Assembly (NCBI GenBank): GCA_904066235.2
Contig: CAJFCV020000005.1
Coordinates: 4,893,501 to 4,957,500 of the forward strand
Direction: 5' to 3'
DNA from: Bursaphelenchus xylophilus
Taxonomy: Eukaryota; Nematoda; Chromadorea; Rhabditida; Aphelenchoididae
Length of the DNA: 64,000 nucleotides
Shown: positions 1 through 12,243 of the stretch, piece after piece
How positions within the stretch are numbered: the stretch's first letter is position 1
How the letters are laid out: every line of letters starts with the position of its first letter
Program-made: the position numbers and the translations under genes
Notes under the pieces: model-generated
What the model saw: only the letters and a program-made list of their open reading frames with translations
What the model was told of the DNA's origin: nothing
The model's database searches: none

Positions 1-1107
1 AGCAGAGTCTCGAGTTTCGTCGAGGATTCCAACACAACTTCCACGAGACCACTTTCCTTACGCCCACTTTCTGTGTTCATTGTAACAAGGTTCTCTGGGG
101 TCTGATGCGGCAAGGATATAAATGTAAGGACTGCGGGATTACTGCCCATCATTCCTGCAAAGATGTGCTTGTCAGTGAATGCAGACGTAAACGACATACA
201 TCTTGGTTAACACCGAGAACAAGCAGTCAAAGCAATGGCACTCAGGGAAGTCCGAGCAGTTCGAGTCAAGATCGGGGATACCGGTGAGTAATTTGGATGG
301 AAACTGTGATGGTATTCAGCTTCGGGAAAGGACTTGTTTTGTTGTTAGCTGCTATGGGATCTTTTTTTATTTTTTATTTTTTTTGACTGTCATTGGTAAA
401 AGTAACGTCAGAAGTTTAAAATAATTTTCTGGTTCCACCGTAGAGGATAGTTGAATCTTGTAATCCCACGTATAATCATGAGCGTTGTAACGGTCTTTCT
501 ATCCTTGAGTTGGCTTCGCTCTCTTCATTTCACGCGCACAATTCTTTTCCGAAACGCACTGTCGCCTCGCCTTATTCCAATCAAAGCAATTTACAGAAAG
601 TTCAGGACGGTGAGTACGGTGTCTGAAGAAGAGCCCGAGGCCCTTCCACAATCGGCCAGGCCTTTCATGTCAGGTGGGCTAAGGGCATCGTTCCATCGAT
701 TAATTCGACTGCAAAGGAAGTCACGCACAGCCTCGGAAACCACCGACTGCTACAGGTATAGGAACTATTGGAGATTATGGTATCATTAGCAGGGTCGCCA
801 CCACTTCCTCCACTCTAATATCTAATGCAATTAAGTCATCTTTGACTGCTCTGACAATCCCCTTTTCTTCTATCAGTCTTATAGACAAGTCTACCCTAAT
901 ACCAGCACAAAATAGCTGATTACACGCCCATAACGCAGCTTTACAACATCCTCTCGTCTATTACCTAGTGTAATATAAACTTTTAGAGGGAATGGTATGG
1001 CTGACAACTTCAACGACAATGATCTCAGTCTGGCGACATTGGCAAGTGAAGAAGTCTTCGACGATGAACCGGAGACCGAACCTAAAGCTCCGGCAACCGT
1101 ACGATGA
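1..1107 (+). CDS. rgef-1: RasGRP-type Ras exchange factor, 3' end (partial)
   Basis: Only the C-terminal part lies in the window. Exon 1-283 encodes a complete C1 (diacylglycerol/phorbol ester) zinc finger with the canonical spacing H-x12-C-x2-C-x13-C-x2-C-x4-H-x2-C-x7-C, from the His codon at 33-35 to the last Cys near 182. The residues HNFHETTFLTPTFC and QGYKCKDCG are typical of RasGRP proteins, whose C1 domain follows the CDC25 RasGEF domain and recruits the protein to membranes so that it loads GTP on Ras/Rap. The exon ends at a GTGAGT donor; exon 597-755 (Ser/Arg-rich tail) joins in phase 2. Two in-frame last exons are possible: 987-1107, ending in an acidic tail with the stop at 1105-1107, or a short one at 877-919. 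I chose 987-1107 because a polyadenylation signal follows it. The catalytic domain lies upstream of the window. The RasGRP assignment rests on the C1 domain alone; other C1 proteins are less likely. Confidence 0.72.
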
Positions 1108-1157
1108 GTATACGAAGAGTCAACTATGAAGAAAGACATCCGGTTCAGTTGAGTTCA

Positions 1158-1163
1158 AATAAA
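1158..1163 (+). terminator. polyadenylation signal of the RasGRP gene
   Basis: An AATAAA hexamer lies 51 nt behind the stop codon at 1105-1107. It is only about 100 nt from the stop codon of the convergent RIN gene at 1260, so the two 3' UTRs probably touch or overlap. Confidence 0.6.
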
Positions 1164-1259
1164 AATTTAATTATATACAATATGGCTATGTACAATGTTG
1201 AGAAAGTGGGAATACCGGTAAACCGGACAGAGATCGGGAAATTGAGGGATGACCAGGTT

Positions 1260-4200
1260 CTAGATCAGATGGGATTGGTGAGAGGGAGACTTGACACAGG
1301 TGCTGGTCAGTTGGACTGCACTCGCGGGCCAAGCAATCTTAGCGTCATGGCGCTTGTAGGCGAACAGATGAGGCTTGCCGGTGTCGTTGAGTTGTTGTCG
1401 GATGGCATCCGGGACCTCGTTCAAGTTGAGACAAGTCTCATATCCATCATAGAGCACACATCTTAAATAAGCAAAATTATTATACCGTGGATGTAATAAT
1501 AAACTAAATTATACAGCATAAAAATAACGCATACAATCCATAATCCTCGGGATTAGTGATGGCAAGTTGATGGGCGATGACTCTGCACAATCTGGCCACA
1601 TTCATTTGGGCCACCGCCGGGAATGTATGATATTCAATGGAACCTTTTTGCTCATCTGGAATGGCTATTCGAATATAGGCATCCGACGCTTCTTCGATAC
1701 AACATCGTAGACTCTGAAGAAGATTATATAAAACTGAAACTTCATACCCTCAAAAATGAATGACTAGTTTCTAAAAGAGGACCTACCGACTGCGGAGTGC
1801 TAAAGTTTGGTTCATTGCTCATGAACCTGAGTCGCTGAATGCTGTCAAGGTTTTTGAGAACATGAACAGCCGAGAGAAGAGTCGACAAGTAATAGGCGGC
1901 ATCTCCAGTGGTCAGAAGCTGCTGCGGAAGGAGCTCCCACATATACCAAGCTTCCACTTCACACGACACCGAGGATGTCCGCGCCAGCAGGAATACTAAC
2001 CAACGGATCAGTTCTAAAAGATACTTTCATTACAACAATATTACGTAAAACTATTACTACAAGTATAAAAAGCGTCGTAACTCACCGTCAGCCGGAGGCA
2101 ACTTCTTACTTGACCTCGCAAATGGCCTTGAAGGAACGACAACAACATTCAGGGCCTTCAGAAGATTCTCCAGCTTCTTCAAGGGGGAGTAATGACTCTG
2201 CATCTTCCTAAGATATCCTCGGACTTGCTCCATTTTCTTGGAGTCAGGTGCAATCGTGCCCTTAGGAAATCCAAGTTGTTCTGGTCTCATGGTGCGGACT
2301 TTAGAAAGGTTGGCAGTCAACGTCTCAAAAGACCCATTTCGAATGTTCTCTCGGCACATCAAATGATACAAGTGGGGCTTTATAGGAACTAAAACAAGGA
2401 TTAATTCAGTCAAAAGATTAACATACCTAACAAAATCTTATGCAAAACAGCTTCCAAGATGGCGTCAATGTTGAGGAATTCATTGGGATTAAGCTTGGCA
2501 CTTTCTTCTTCAATAACCTGCAGTAGATCGGCTTCTCCATTCTTCACCAAATAATTCTTGATTCCATTCAGAAATTGACGAACATTCCTGATAACGATGT
2601 GAGGATCACTTTCCCCGGCATCTATAGTGCACTCAATGAATTGCTGAAGGGTTGCGCCGAAAGTTGTGGACGAATCGGTAGCCAGTTGCTCCACGTATCT
2701 TTGGATTCTAAATCCAGGATCAGGCATACGATCTGTCGAACGGAGACGAGCAGGGCTAATGGCAGGGAGGACGGAGGGTAAGGTCATCGACAATTCATCC
2801 ATAGAATCACAAATGTGCGACTGAAAACAAAACTTAAAAATAGATACCTAAAACTTTATATTACACAAAAGAACATAATAACCAATTATTATTTTCATTA
2901 CCTGTCCGTACATTCCAGGGGTCATTGCTCTGTGTTTCATGCTCCGTGTGTCCAGCAAAGGACTCATAAATCTATGATCTTCATTTACATTCATCAACGA
3001 ACTGCTCTTTCCCCGCCGAGAATCAAAAGTTCCGGGCTCTGAAGGAATCCTTTTCGAGACTTCACTCCAATTCCTATTATCATTTATGGTCAAAGGCTCA
3101 GCTCTAAAGTTGTCAAACTGTTCGAAATGATCGTCCGAGAGATCTGGGCCCTCATCCACACTCAGAGGGACTTCTTGAACTTCCACATCAGAGTTGGATT
3201 GGAGGGTTTGATTAGGGAATGAGGTCTTCGAACAAGTAGAAGCAGCAGAACCTGCTGAACATGAGGCGTTGTCGTCTTCTTCAGCTATCGTCTCATTTGC
3301 ACAACATTCTAAAAAAACACTGCCGTGAATAATAAAGTAGACAAGTAAACAAGCAGAGAAAATCAAACGAAATGTTATCTTACCCATATAAACCGCTTTC
3401 GTCTTGGCTTTGGTTGGTTTTTCGTCATAGAAATGGACAATATCGAGAAGATTCTCCCAGGCATTTGAGTCCCATGGCTCATTGAACACTGTCCCAGCTA
3501 CACTCACACAATCATCTTCTTCCAGATCCTTTTTCACATCAAAATTTTCGCTAATCTGAGCGTATTCAGAAGGCCGCGATTCTGAATCCATATGTTTTGG
3601 ACGGAGATTTCGTTGAATAGGTTGCGGTTTAACCTAAAAAACAACGAAATCATGCATCCAAAATAATTTTAGGATTATTGACAGCCCAAAAAACATGAAA
3701 ACGGCTGGTGCTAGATCAGCCATAACAAAAGCGGGCCTAATCAAGCATAATTGATCATTTGCGCAATAAAAAACGGGGATAGGATAACATAGGGGATGGG
3801 GAAGATATCCGGAAAACCGTTTCTTTCCGATTATTTCGCTGCGTATTTGTTCTGCACTTGACGGAAAGCGGGTTTCTGGGAGCGAAGGTCGGGAGGTCGG
3901 GCTCCCCTGTTATGTATCCATATCGCTTTGAGATTATTCACAAAATTGGACTATCCAATCAAAAAAATAAAAACGAAAAACTTTAAAAATGACCTCGACA
4001 ATGTGAATACATGAGTCTTGAATTTACCAAAAAGAAAATAGAGGAATACAGTGGATCCCCTCTCCAAATTACATTATCCATGCCCATTTCCTTTCAGAAT
4101 TTCCTCTGTGATGAGGCTGAAAGCCCAATTCCGCTGGAATTAGCCCCAATCCCAGTTTCCAATCAGATTCCCCAATTCCTTTACTTACTTTAGCTACGTT

Positions 4201-7200
4201 CTGTCTGTTCTTGAGTTCTTCGTTGACTGCTGACCACTTGCTTGAGATGGGTAAACTAGATGGGACTGTCTGGCTAGCCGCGTCTTCGTGGCTTCTTCTC
4301 CACTGGCTGAATCGATCTTCCTGTGTTTGACTGCCGGCTGATTTGGTGGATGTTTCGGATCGCGGTGATATATCCAAGATTGTGGAGGATGTATCAGATG
4401 TTCTAGAATTATTCAGACTTCTCTGAGGTTGGCTTTGAATTCGTTGAGCTGAACTGAGATGTCGAGGTGAGGGGGTCTGGAATGATGTCTGAAGTCGGGA
4501 ATAATCTCCTGAATTGGTAATCTGCTCTCGAGTAGAATAATGACTAGGTTCTTTGGAGAAAGAGGATGATGTTGAGGATGATGAAGCTGACGATGGAAGA
4601 TCGCTGAAAATGGAAAAAATTAATCCGAATAAAAACAAACTAATGAGGCAAGAAGGAATCTTCTGAGTATTCACACCTCTTCGTGAGCACTCCTTTAAGA
4701 AGTATACAAACCCCGTTTTCCGCGTCCCCTCTTTCCCCTCTCTCCATTACTTTCAAACCCGATTCCTTACAAAAGCGAAACAGTTAATTCCAAACTTTTT
4801 TGTCGCGCTCGAATTTCGCCTCGCTTTAGAACTATTAACCTCGTGAGAAGTGGTGGAGAAGAGCTGCCCAAGGTCAGAAACTGTTTAGCGTCCGGCTTTA
4901 CGCGTCCATTCCCACGCAAACACCGGAGGGGAAATCGAATCAATTGGGCCGGAAAAGAGGCCCAAACTCGATTGCAGACTTGGCTCTCGGCTCTCCCTGG
5001 TCACTCGAGGATCTCTTGGAGGCGATGATCGATGGGATCGATCGGGTCGGAGGAGATTAAGGACGACGGAACGGCGGTGTCCAGGAAAAGAAAAAAACGG
5101 TGGAGCACTCGGAAAAGACATCCGTTTTCCGAAAAAACTAGACTTTGATTCAACTAATTGGGACTGCTTTATACAAATTTTGTGTATTGACTCATAAAAG
5201 CTCGATAAAATACAACATTCTCCATCAAACAAAAGCAGTCGGTCGACTAAATTACGTAATAAAAACTCATAAAACACCAGAAAATCTCGCCTAATTATGT
5301 AATTAATGCGACGAAAAAACATGACGTCACCGTAGATTCTCGCTAAATAACTCCTGCTTTCAGCAGGTCACTGAATCGCATCCTCATATGAAAAAAGAGC
5401 CCTCGCATTAATCAAGGAAGACTTTGATCCCCGGTCACATAAAACATGAACTTGTAATCGAATTTAAGAGTTAATTGTTAGTTGGCCTACTTTTAACTGA
5501 GTAATTTGATCTTTCGCATGGCCTAGAGAACCGTATGTTCGCCGAAATACGATCGCCGTATGTTCGATTCTACCAGTCGTGTAAAAACAATACTTTTTTG
5601 ACCTCAATAACAAATAAACTTGTAATGGACCCGACAAATTACCACCTTGGCCATCCCCATCCCTTCCCAAATACTTGAGAGCGTTTCGTTCGCGTGTGAA
5701 AAGTTCTTGAAAAGTTTTCAAACCCCTTTGAATTCATTTGTTGGCCCGGCATATGGCCAAACCTTTTCGGGGGCCTAATAAGACTGACGATTTGGGCCTG
5801 ATTCACCTACCGTGGAATGGTCGAAGGCTCCGAATTATTGGGAGGGATGCGGACGTACTGACGGGAGAGTTGTTTGCGGCGAACTACCGGGGTGATCAGA
5901 CCTTCGTTTATTGTCTAAAAGGACATTATTTTGGCTTCATAAAAAGATCCCATTCCAAAAAAAATAATAAAACTCCTATCCTACCTGCAAATCGCCATTT
6001 GTAGATCGTCCTAATTTTGCAGTTGGCACTTTTACACTCTCTTTGTCAATACTACTCTCGTTCTCCGCCAAATTCGGAACTGAGAGGCGGTTCTTGGTAT
6101 TCATCGATGACTTGGAATCGGCCGATACATCAGACTGCTGATGAGACGATGAACCACTCGATGAGAAAGAACTGTTATTGTCGATCCTACAAAAAATAAT
6201 GACTCAACAAATCGCTGTAAAAGGAAAAAAATCGAATTGCAAAATGAAAGTAAACCGACTTTCTCTTTCTCAGTTCATCAATGCATTTCTGCATGGCATC
6301 TGCATTCAGTCGACCATGAGGTGGGACCATTGGAGGTTGGGAAGCCTTATTTACAAAGGTTGCTGGTCGTTCACGCGTCAGCGTTGATGGTTGATAAACG
6401 GCCAGGCGATGGGCACTTAGATCCGTGTTTCCTCGACGTAGCGGCATCTTCCGTGACCGGATTACATTCACTAAAAACGGCAAGCATTACAAAATGATGA
6501 TTAAACACTCCACCCTCTAAATCCCAAATCCCTTAAATTACCCTCAGGCTCTAACCCTCAAATCGAAGGAAATCGCGCTTTCCGACAGGAGAGAGGCCAA
6601 ATGCAAATAAAATCAGATTGAAACACTTACTTTGTTCACACATGTCGTCCTTCGACTTCCTCGGGATTACGCCGCCTTGGTCGGGTCTGGGCGCAGGCTG
6701 CCCTCGGAAGGAAAGCAATCGATTCGTGATGCCTTTCTTCAGCGATGCAGCCCTTGACGAACTAATGGAGGAGATGGAGGTGGACGAGGGGAAGGTCTTT
6801 TCGATAGGATGTGGGTCTTGAGGTCTTTGACACTGCTCGCAGTTGGGGGTCCAGTCAGAACTCGACCACAACGAGGCCTCTGATTGAGAGCTGAAAAATT
6901 CATGATTAAATAAATGATGACCGACTACTAAATTGAACCAAGTCTCCAAAAAATGACCTTTTTCAATCACAATCTCTTACGCAGTAACCCTTTTAGAAAG
7001 TAAGGGAAGTGCGGGTTACCCACCAGCCGCAAAACAAACCGCGAGAGAGGGTGATCCGGCGTAATTTTGGAAAGGTGGAAATATAATATTAGACGGGAGG
7101 GAGCGAACGGACGGGCCGAGCGGTACAAACAGGCCTCGTATGTTGATTATATGGTCTCGCATATAAAATCCCGTAATTCCACGGGCCTCTTTTGAGTAAA

Positions 7201-10200
7201 TACACGGAATTCCCCAACATTTAACCGCAATTCGAGCCCATCTTGAACATATTTTATATAATCACAATAACGAAAACGTAAAAGAAGAGCGAGAATCTCC
7301 AAACAAATTAACGATTCCAATGAAAAAACATTAAGAATCAAAAGCAAAAATCATTTAGAGGTGAAAGAAACTAATTTTAATTGAAACCCGACCCGATCCC
7401 TACGACTTTAACACCTCCTACTAACAGAAACTGGCTTGGATTCGAATAAAACGTAGGTCTTTGAAATCAAAACAAAAGGGGCATCCGATTCCCAGGGTCA
7501 CAATTACGCCCTTCTCAGATCAAACAAACAATCAGTTGACTTACCTAGACACCGTTCTTTTGACTCCAGGCACAAAATAATCGCTCTGAACTGAGTAGAC
7601 ATCCTTCGGATCATAAGTTGTGTTGTTGTTGTTGAGGTTGTTGTTAGACGCAAACAGATTCTTGAAGAATTTGCTGGGTTTCCTCGACTTTGTCTTCGCC
7701 AATCTCTTTTGTGCCTCGGGCGATGCGTCGTTCATACTGATCCCACTGAACGCCGAATAACTCTTCCTGAGCCCTGAATCATAAAAAATCCAAATATACT
7801 TAGATGACCTACCATTTAAAGAGCACGCTGTTCCCATCTGAATCCGGCTCTTCTCTGGCTTCAGATCTGTAGAATAATCTTTAACAGTAGCCGTTCCTAA
7901 TCGGAGAGTTGATCTTCTTCTTGTTGGCGGACTGTCCAATTGGCGAGGCTCGAATCCATGAGGAGATCCGCACATACTCTTTGACATTTGCAGGGAATGG
8001 ACTGATAACTGATCGGCATTGTTGGGGGCATAATAGGAAGGAGGGCGATTGGGGCGGGACATCTGCCGGGCCCAGAAATCTGCAAAATTAAAGTTGAGAA
8101 AATAAATTTGGAAAACACAAATCAAATCGAGCAAACACAGACAGATAATCTCAGAGTACGACAAGACTTATTTCAGAATTTGCAAGAGCAAGATTTCCAA
8201 ACATCAGTCATCAAATCCCCAACAAAAAGGAACTGTCGTTCACCGATCCTGATCCCAATTACAATACCGCCGCCGATCCCCCGCTCCCAAAACATTCACG
8301 CAATTTCCGGCTTATCCCCGCCATCTTCCCAAAACATATCGACAAAAGTTCTGTGGGATAAAAGGGCGGAAAAATCAATCTCTTCGGCCGCCTTTCGGCC
8401 ATTTTACAACTGAGCCCAGGTCAGAGCCAAAAGGCCGAAGAAAGGAAAGGGAAGATGACACGCCTGTTGGAATGTCACTGATGATAAGTGACCTAATCTA
8501 TTATCGGCTCATAAACAAAACCGAAATTACACTCCGCAATGCCCGCAAGTCGTCTCGAAATCAATTGGATTACTGTAGAAAAAACGCATAATATCCACAA
8601 TCACACTTTTGCATATTATACTTCCACCGCTATTTAATTCCCACCGCTATCTCGCACCTCAAATCTCTTAATTGATCAAACACCCCACCTTTCTTGTTGT
8701 CCCCCACTCTGCCTAGAATAATATTGACCTGAATGAAGATGTTTAGATATTTTGACGTCTCGAAAAGAAAAAGAAACCAAGTTGAAGCATGATGAAGGTC
8801 AGGAAAACATTGGCGGCGAAATTTTACGACTTTTGCATGAGACTGCATAAATTTGGCGCATTCGAATAAAGAAAAAACGAAAAGTGGAGAGATGAGGGCC
8901 AATGAAAGGAGTCATAATCATAAAGTCAGGTCATCATTTACGACCGCAGTCCACGACAAATAACTTTAGATAAAAAGTTTGACGAAAGAAGATAAAAATA
9001 CAAAATTTCTTCGTAAAGTTGAACCGCTAGCATTGGAATTCCGCCATCAAAAAGAGCTTTTACTTCAATACGAACGCCCGTAGAAGACCGTGAACAAATC
9101 AAAATCAAAACATCCGGAACTCAAGAAAAAACATTAATTAAACCCTTTGGGAAACCAGAAAGCAAACGAAATCTCATCTCATGAACTCATGGATCCAAGG
9201 TGGGCAAGATACGCTTATCAAAGTCGGCGATCATAAAGAAGCGGAGCTGGTTTAAACCGAAAATATTCAGAGTTTTATGGGATTGGTCAAACAGAGGGGT
9301 GAAATCAGATAGGCCGAGAAAAAAACCGATGGTAAAACAAGTTGTTCATGAATATTGCTGACAATATATTGCGAGTTAAAGTCAGAACTCAATAACGCCT
9401 CCAATGACCTCAAATTGGTGTCGCCGGAAGTCACTAAAACCACCAAGCATCAGCCTTGAAGGCCGTAAAACCGAGACTCAAGTTGTGAGGAAAAGACTTC
9501 CGAAACTCCAAACCAAAACAAGTCGATGACCGCGAGAATGTAAGCGGTAATTGGACCGATCGTCGGTGTTCAAGGTCGGGAGGAGAAAATCGCCCTGATC
9601 CGTCTTAACGAGAGCCGAGCAAAGAGTGTTCGGACGAAGGAGGGTCCAGAAATGAGAGAGAAAAGGATAGAGCGAGAGTCCAGACACAAAAGATCATGGT
9701 CATCAGAGAGGAAAGAGAGCATCCTGAACAAGGAGAGACCGGATTCTGGATTCCCAGAAAGTGGGAACTCCGAGGGAGACCTGTCCTGTTCCCATACAAT
9801 AGTGTTCGGATCGTTTTCACGCTAGGAAAACAGGGCTTTTGTGATCGGATTAGCGAAAACAAAAACTCCGAATGCCTTGATCCGGTTGTAATTGGGTCGC
9901 TAGCGGGACGCAATTGGAACGGATTCGGGTCAAAAGATCAGTGAAGAGCTTAGACAGTATAGTAATGTCTCATTCTAAAAGTTCGCCCCTTTTTAAAACA
10001 CTTTATCTTCTTGCAAGTGCAAGATAATGAATAAAAAACTGAGGGCACACCGCCATGATGGCCTCGAATCCTTTTCAAAGTTGTCATAAAAAGAGAGGGA
10101 TGATTTCCATGTCATGTCCTCGTGTTTTCAAAGGATGAGGAACAGATCAAAGAGCCCTCCTAACAAATGCTTCCTTTCATCTATCATTGTTAACTTAAAG

Positions 10201-12243
10201 TACTTACCCGGTCCAAGCAAAGCCAACTTCTGAAGACACATCAACGAGTCGCACTTCTCGATTTCCTCGGGTAATTTGAGGGTAATAGCAATGCCGTCAC
10301 TGTAATGGGTAACACAATATGTGATGGATGTAAGGTCGGAAGAGGGAAGCACCCTTCGACCGAACGGATTAAAATAAATTCAATTTTACTTTTGTTCTTT
10401 GTTAGATCTCACCGACAGATTTTTGTATTTCGGAATTTTGTCTGGCGCTACCCTTTTCACGCTTATTTTAGTGACAATCGGCTGGAAAAACAAAAATTTG
10501 CAAAACCAAAGAAGTCATGGGAATTTTTAGTGAGGTTGCAACACCGGAAAGGAATTGAAAGGAGGATTGTCGTTATTCAATGTTTTTTAATTAAAAACCC
10601 GACTTTTAATTATGTAAAATGTATAACTCATTGTAAAAGACCTTACTTTCAAATTGATTTTGATATCCAACAGCAGAAAATCCAGTTTACAACCTTTATT
10701 TCACATAATTTTGGCTAGAATTCGGTATTACCGATACGCGTAAAACTGACAAAAAATTACGATTTTTTGTGTCGAGAGGAAAAACGTCAAATTTTATGCA
10801 ATCGCTTTTGATTATGGAATCAAACGTACTTCAATTTTTTGATTCTCAAAATTTTTTCGATCGTAAATTGAACTGCTTCGGTAAATTTTTAGTAATTTTT
10901 ACGTGCTAGCATGCTCTTTCGCTTGTTTTTTACCTGTTCTGACAGTAGTACTGGATTAGAAAAGGGAGACTTTTGAACACTTTCACCGATTTCTCCAGAC
11001 GAACTCCGCTTTTGTACTTCTCGATTAGGTAATGTCTCACTTGGTCGACTCTAGTCTTCACACTCAAAGCCATGGAATCGGCGCGAGTTGATGATCGGAC
11101 AATGAAGTTCTAAAAGTTTGGTTATCTCTTACTATAATATAATTGTTGTCTTACTCCGGGTTCCATTATTTGAAGTAGATGGCTAACAGTATGCCTTGAT
11201 TGACCTTGCAGATACCAGATTGGATGGGAATAGATAATCTTCTGCCATAGTTTTTGATTCTGATCGGTTTGTAAGGGAATTGTCATTTGAAGACCTTGGA
11301 GAGTCTCCTTATCACCTTCTGTTGAGTCTAGTAAAACTGGTAAGGCAAGAGATTCTAGGTTGAACTTTGGTCGTTCCTAAAGAAGTCACAGTGCAAAAAA
11401 ATATTTTACCTCATTAGAAGAAGCGATAACGTCCTCTAGCTTTAAGCTTTTGGACATCCTGTCCTTGTTGTTATTGATGTTCATCGACTGGTCATTTTCT
11501 GAAAATAGACTTGGTAATTGAATTCTTAGCCGCCGAAAAGGAGGATTCAAGAATTTAATCTCGGCCTTAGGACATTTTGTTAGCGCCTGAGGAAATGAAA
11601 TTATTGCGCCTTCATTTTTTCATATCCGGTGGGTAAACGGGATTTCGAGTAAAGGATTAGAGATTTGAAGAGCCAAGAAATCATTTCAATGATAAGTTTT
11701 ACATTGCAACGGGAATTGCTTACGGGAATCTCCGTCAAAATTCTGCAGAGATTTTACATGTTGAACAGCTCGAACTGGTTGAACGTCAACTGGTCTGGTG
11801 GGAATTCTGATTGGCTTATGATCTTTAGAGAAGTCAAAATAATGTAAATGTGAACTTTGGGAATGTTCATGACAATTTGCACAATCAGCAGTCAGAAGAT
11901 GAGGCGTGGACGTAGATTCTAGCTCCGGTTCGGATTCTGCTTCTGGAACATCTGGCCGGGATATTGTCCTAAGTTCTGGTTCGGACTCGATCTCTGGACC
12001 CGACTCAATGCCTGGTTGATTGTTGTAGGAAGGGACTCTCCTTGATCGAATAACCATGTTATCATCAAGTCCTGAGTCATCCAGACTAACTTCTTGTGTC
12101 AATCCAACAAAGCCCTTCTTTTTATCCAATTCAAGCTCATTTGGACTAGATTTGGCCACGTCTCGGTCCTGTAGATTGTCTACCAGTTTCCGCGCGGACA
12201 TAAAGACCGTTCTTGGCTTTGGCTGTGGCTTCGGATTCTCCAT
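1260..12243 (-). CDS. rin-1: RIN-type Rab5 exchange factor (SH2, RH, VPS9, RA)
   Basis: Eighteen exons on the minus strand: 12243-11724, 11498-11410, 11376-11155, 11109-10934, 10353-10208, 8079-7813, 7773-7545, 6890-6631, 6470-6260, 6186-5985, 4662-4189, 3633-3384, 3308-2902, 2820-2427, 2388-2086, 2013-1787, 1713-1535, 1461-1260. All phases agree and give about 1585 residues. The SH2 domain (about 253-365) has HPIWYLQ and the phosphotyrosine-binding Arg in NFIVRSS. A long Ser/Pro-rich linker follows. The VPS9 domain (about 1270-1460) carries LIRWLVFLLARTSSVSC, WYMWELLP and a YYLSTLLSA helix. The tail (PEDYGLCVLYDGY...) fits an RA/ubiquitin fold. This order is diagnostic of RIN proteins, which couple activated Ras and phosphotyrosine signals to Rab5 on endosomes. 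The uncertain point is the start of the 4662-4189 exon: the acceptor at 4603 looks stronger but breaks the phase, so a small unseen exon may exist. The intron 8080-10207 is 2.1 kb and shows nothing recognisable. Confidence 0.88.

Noticed and set aside
4885..5322. 145-residue minus-strand frame between rin-1 exons
   Set aside because: No phase-compatible splice sites join it to neighbouring exons, although a small exon somewhere in this intron cannot be excluded.
9478..9944. Overlapping frames on both strands in a rin-1 intron
   Set aside because: Composition-driven; no acceptor/donor pairs, domain or signal peptide.
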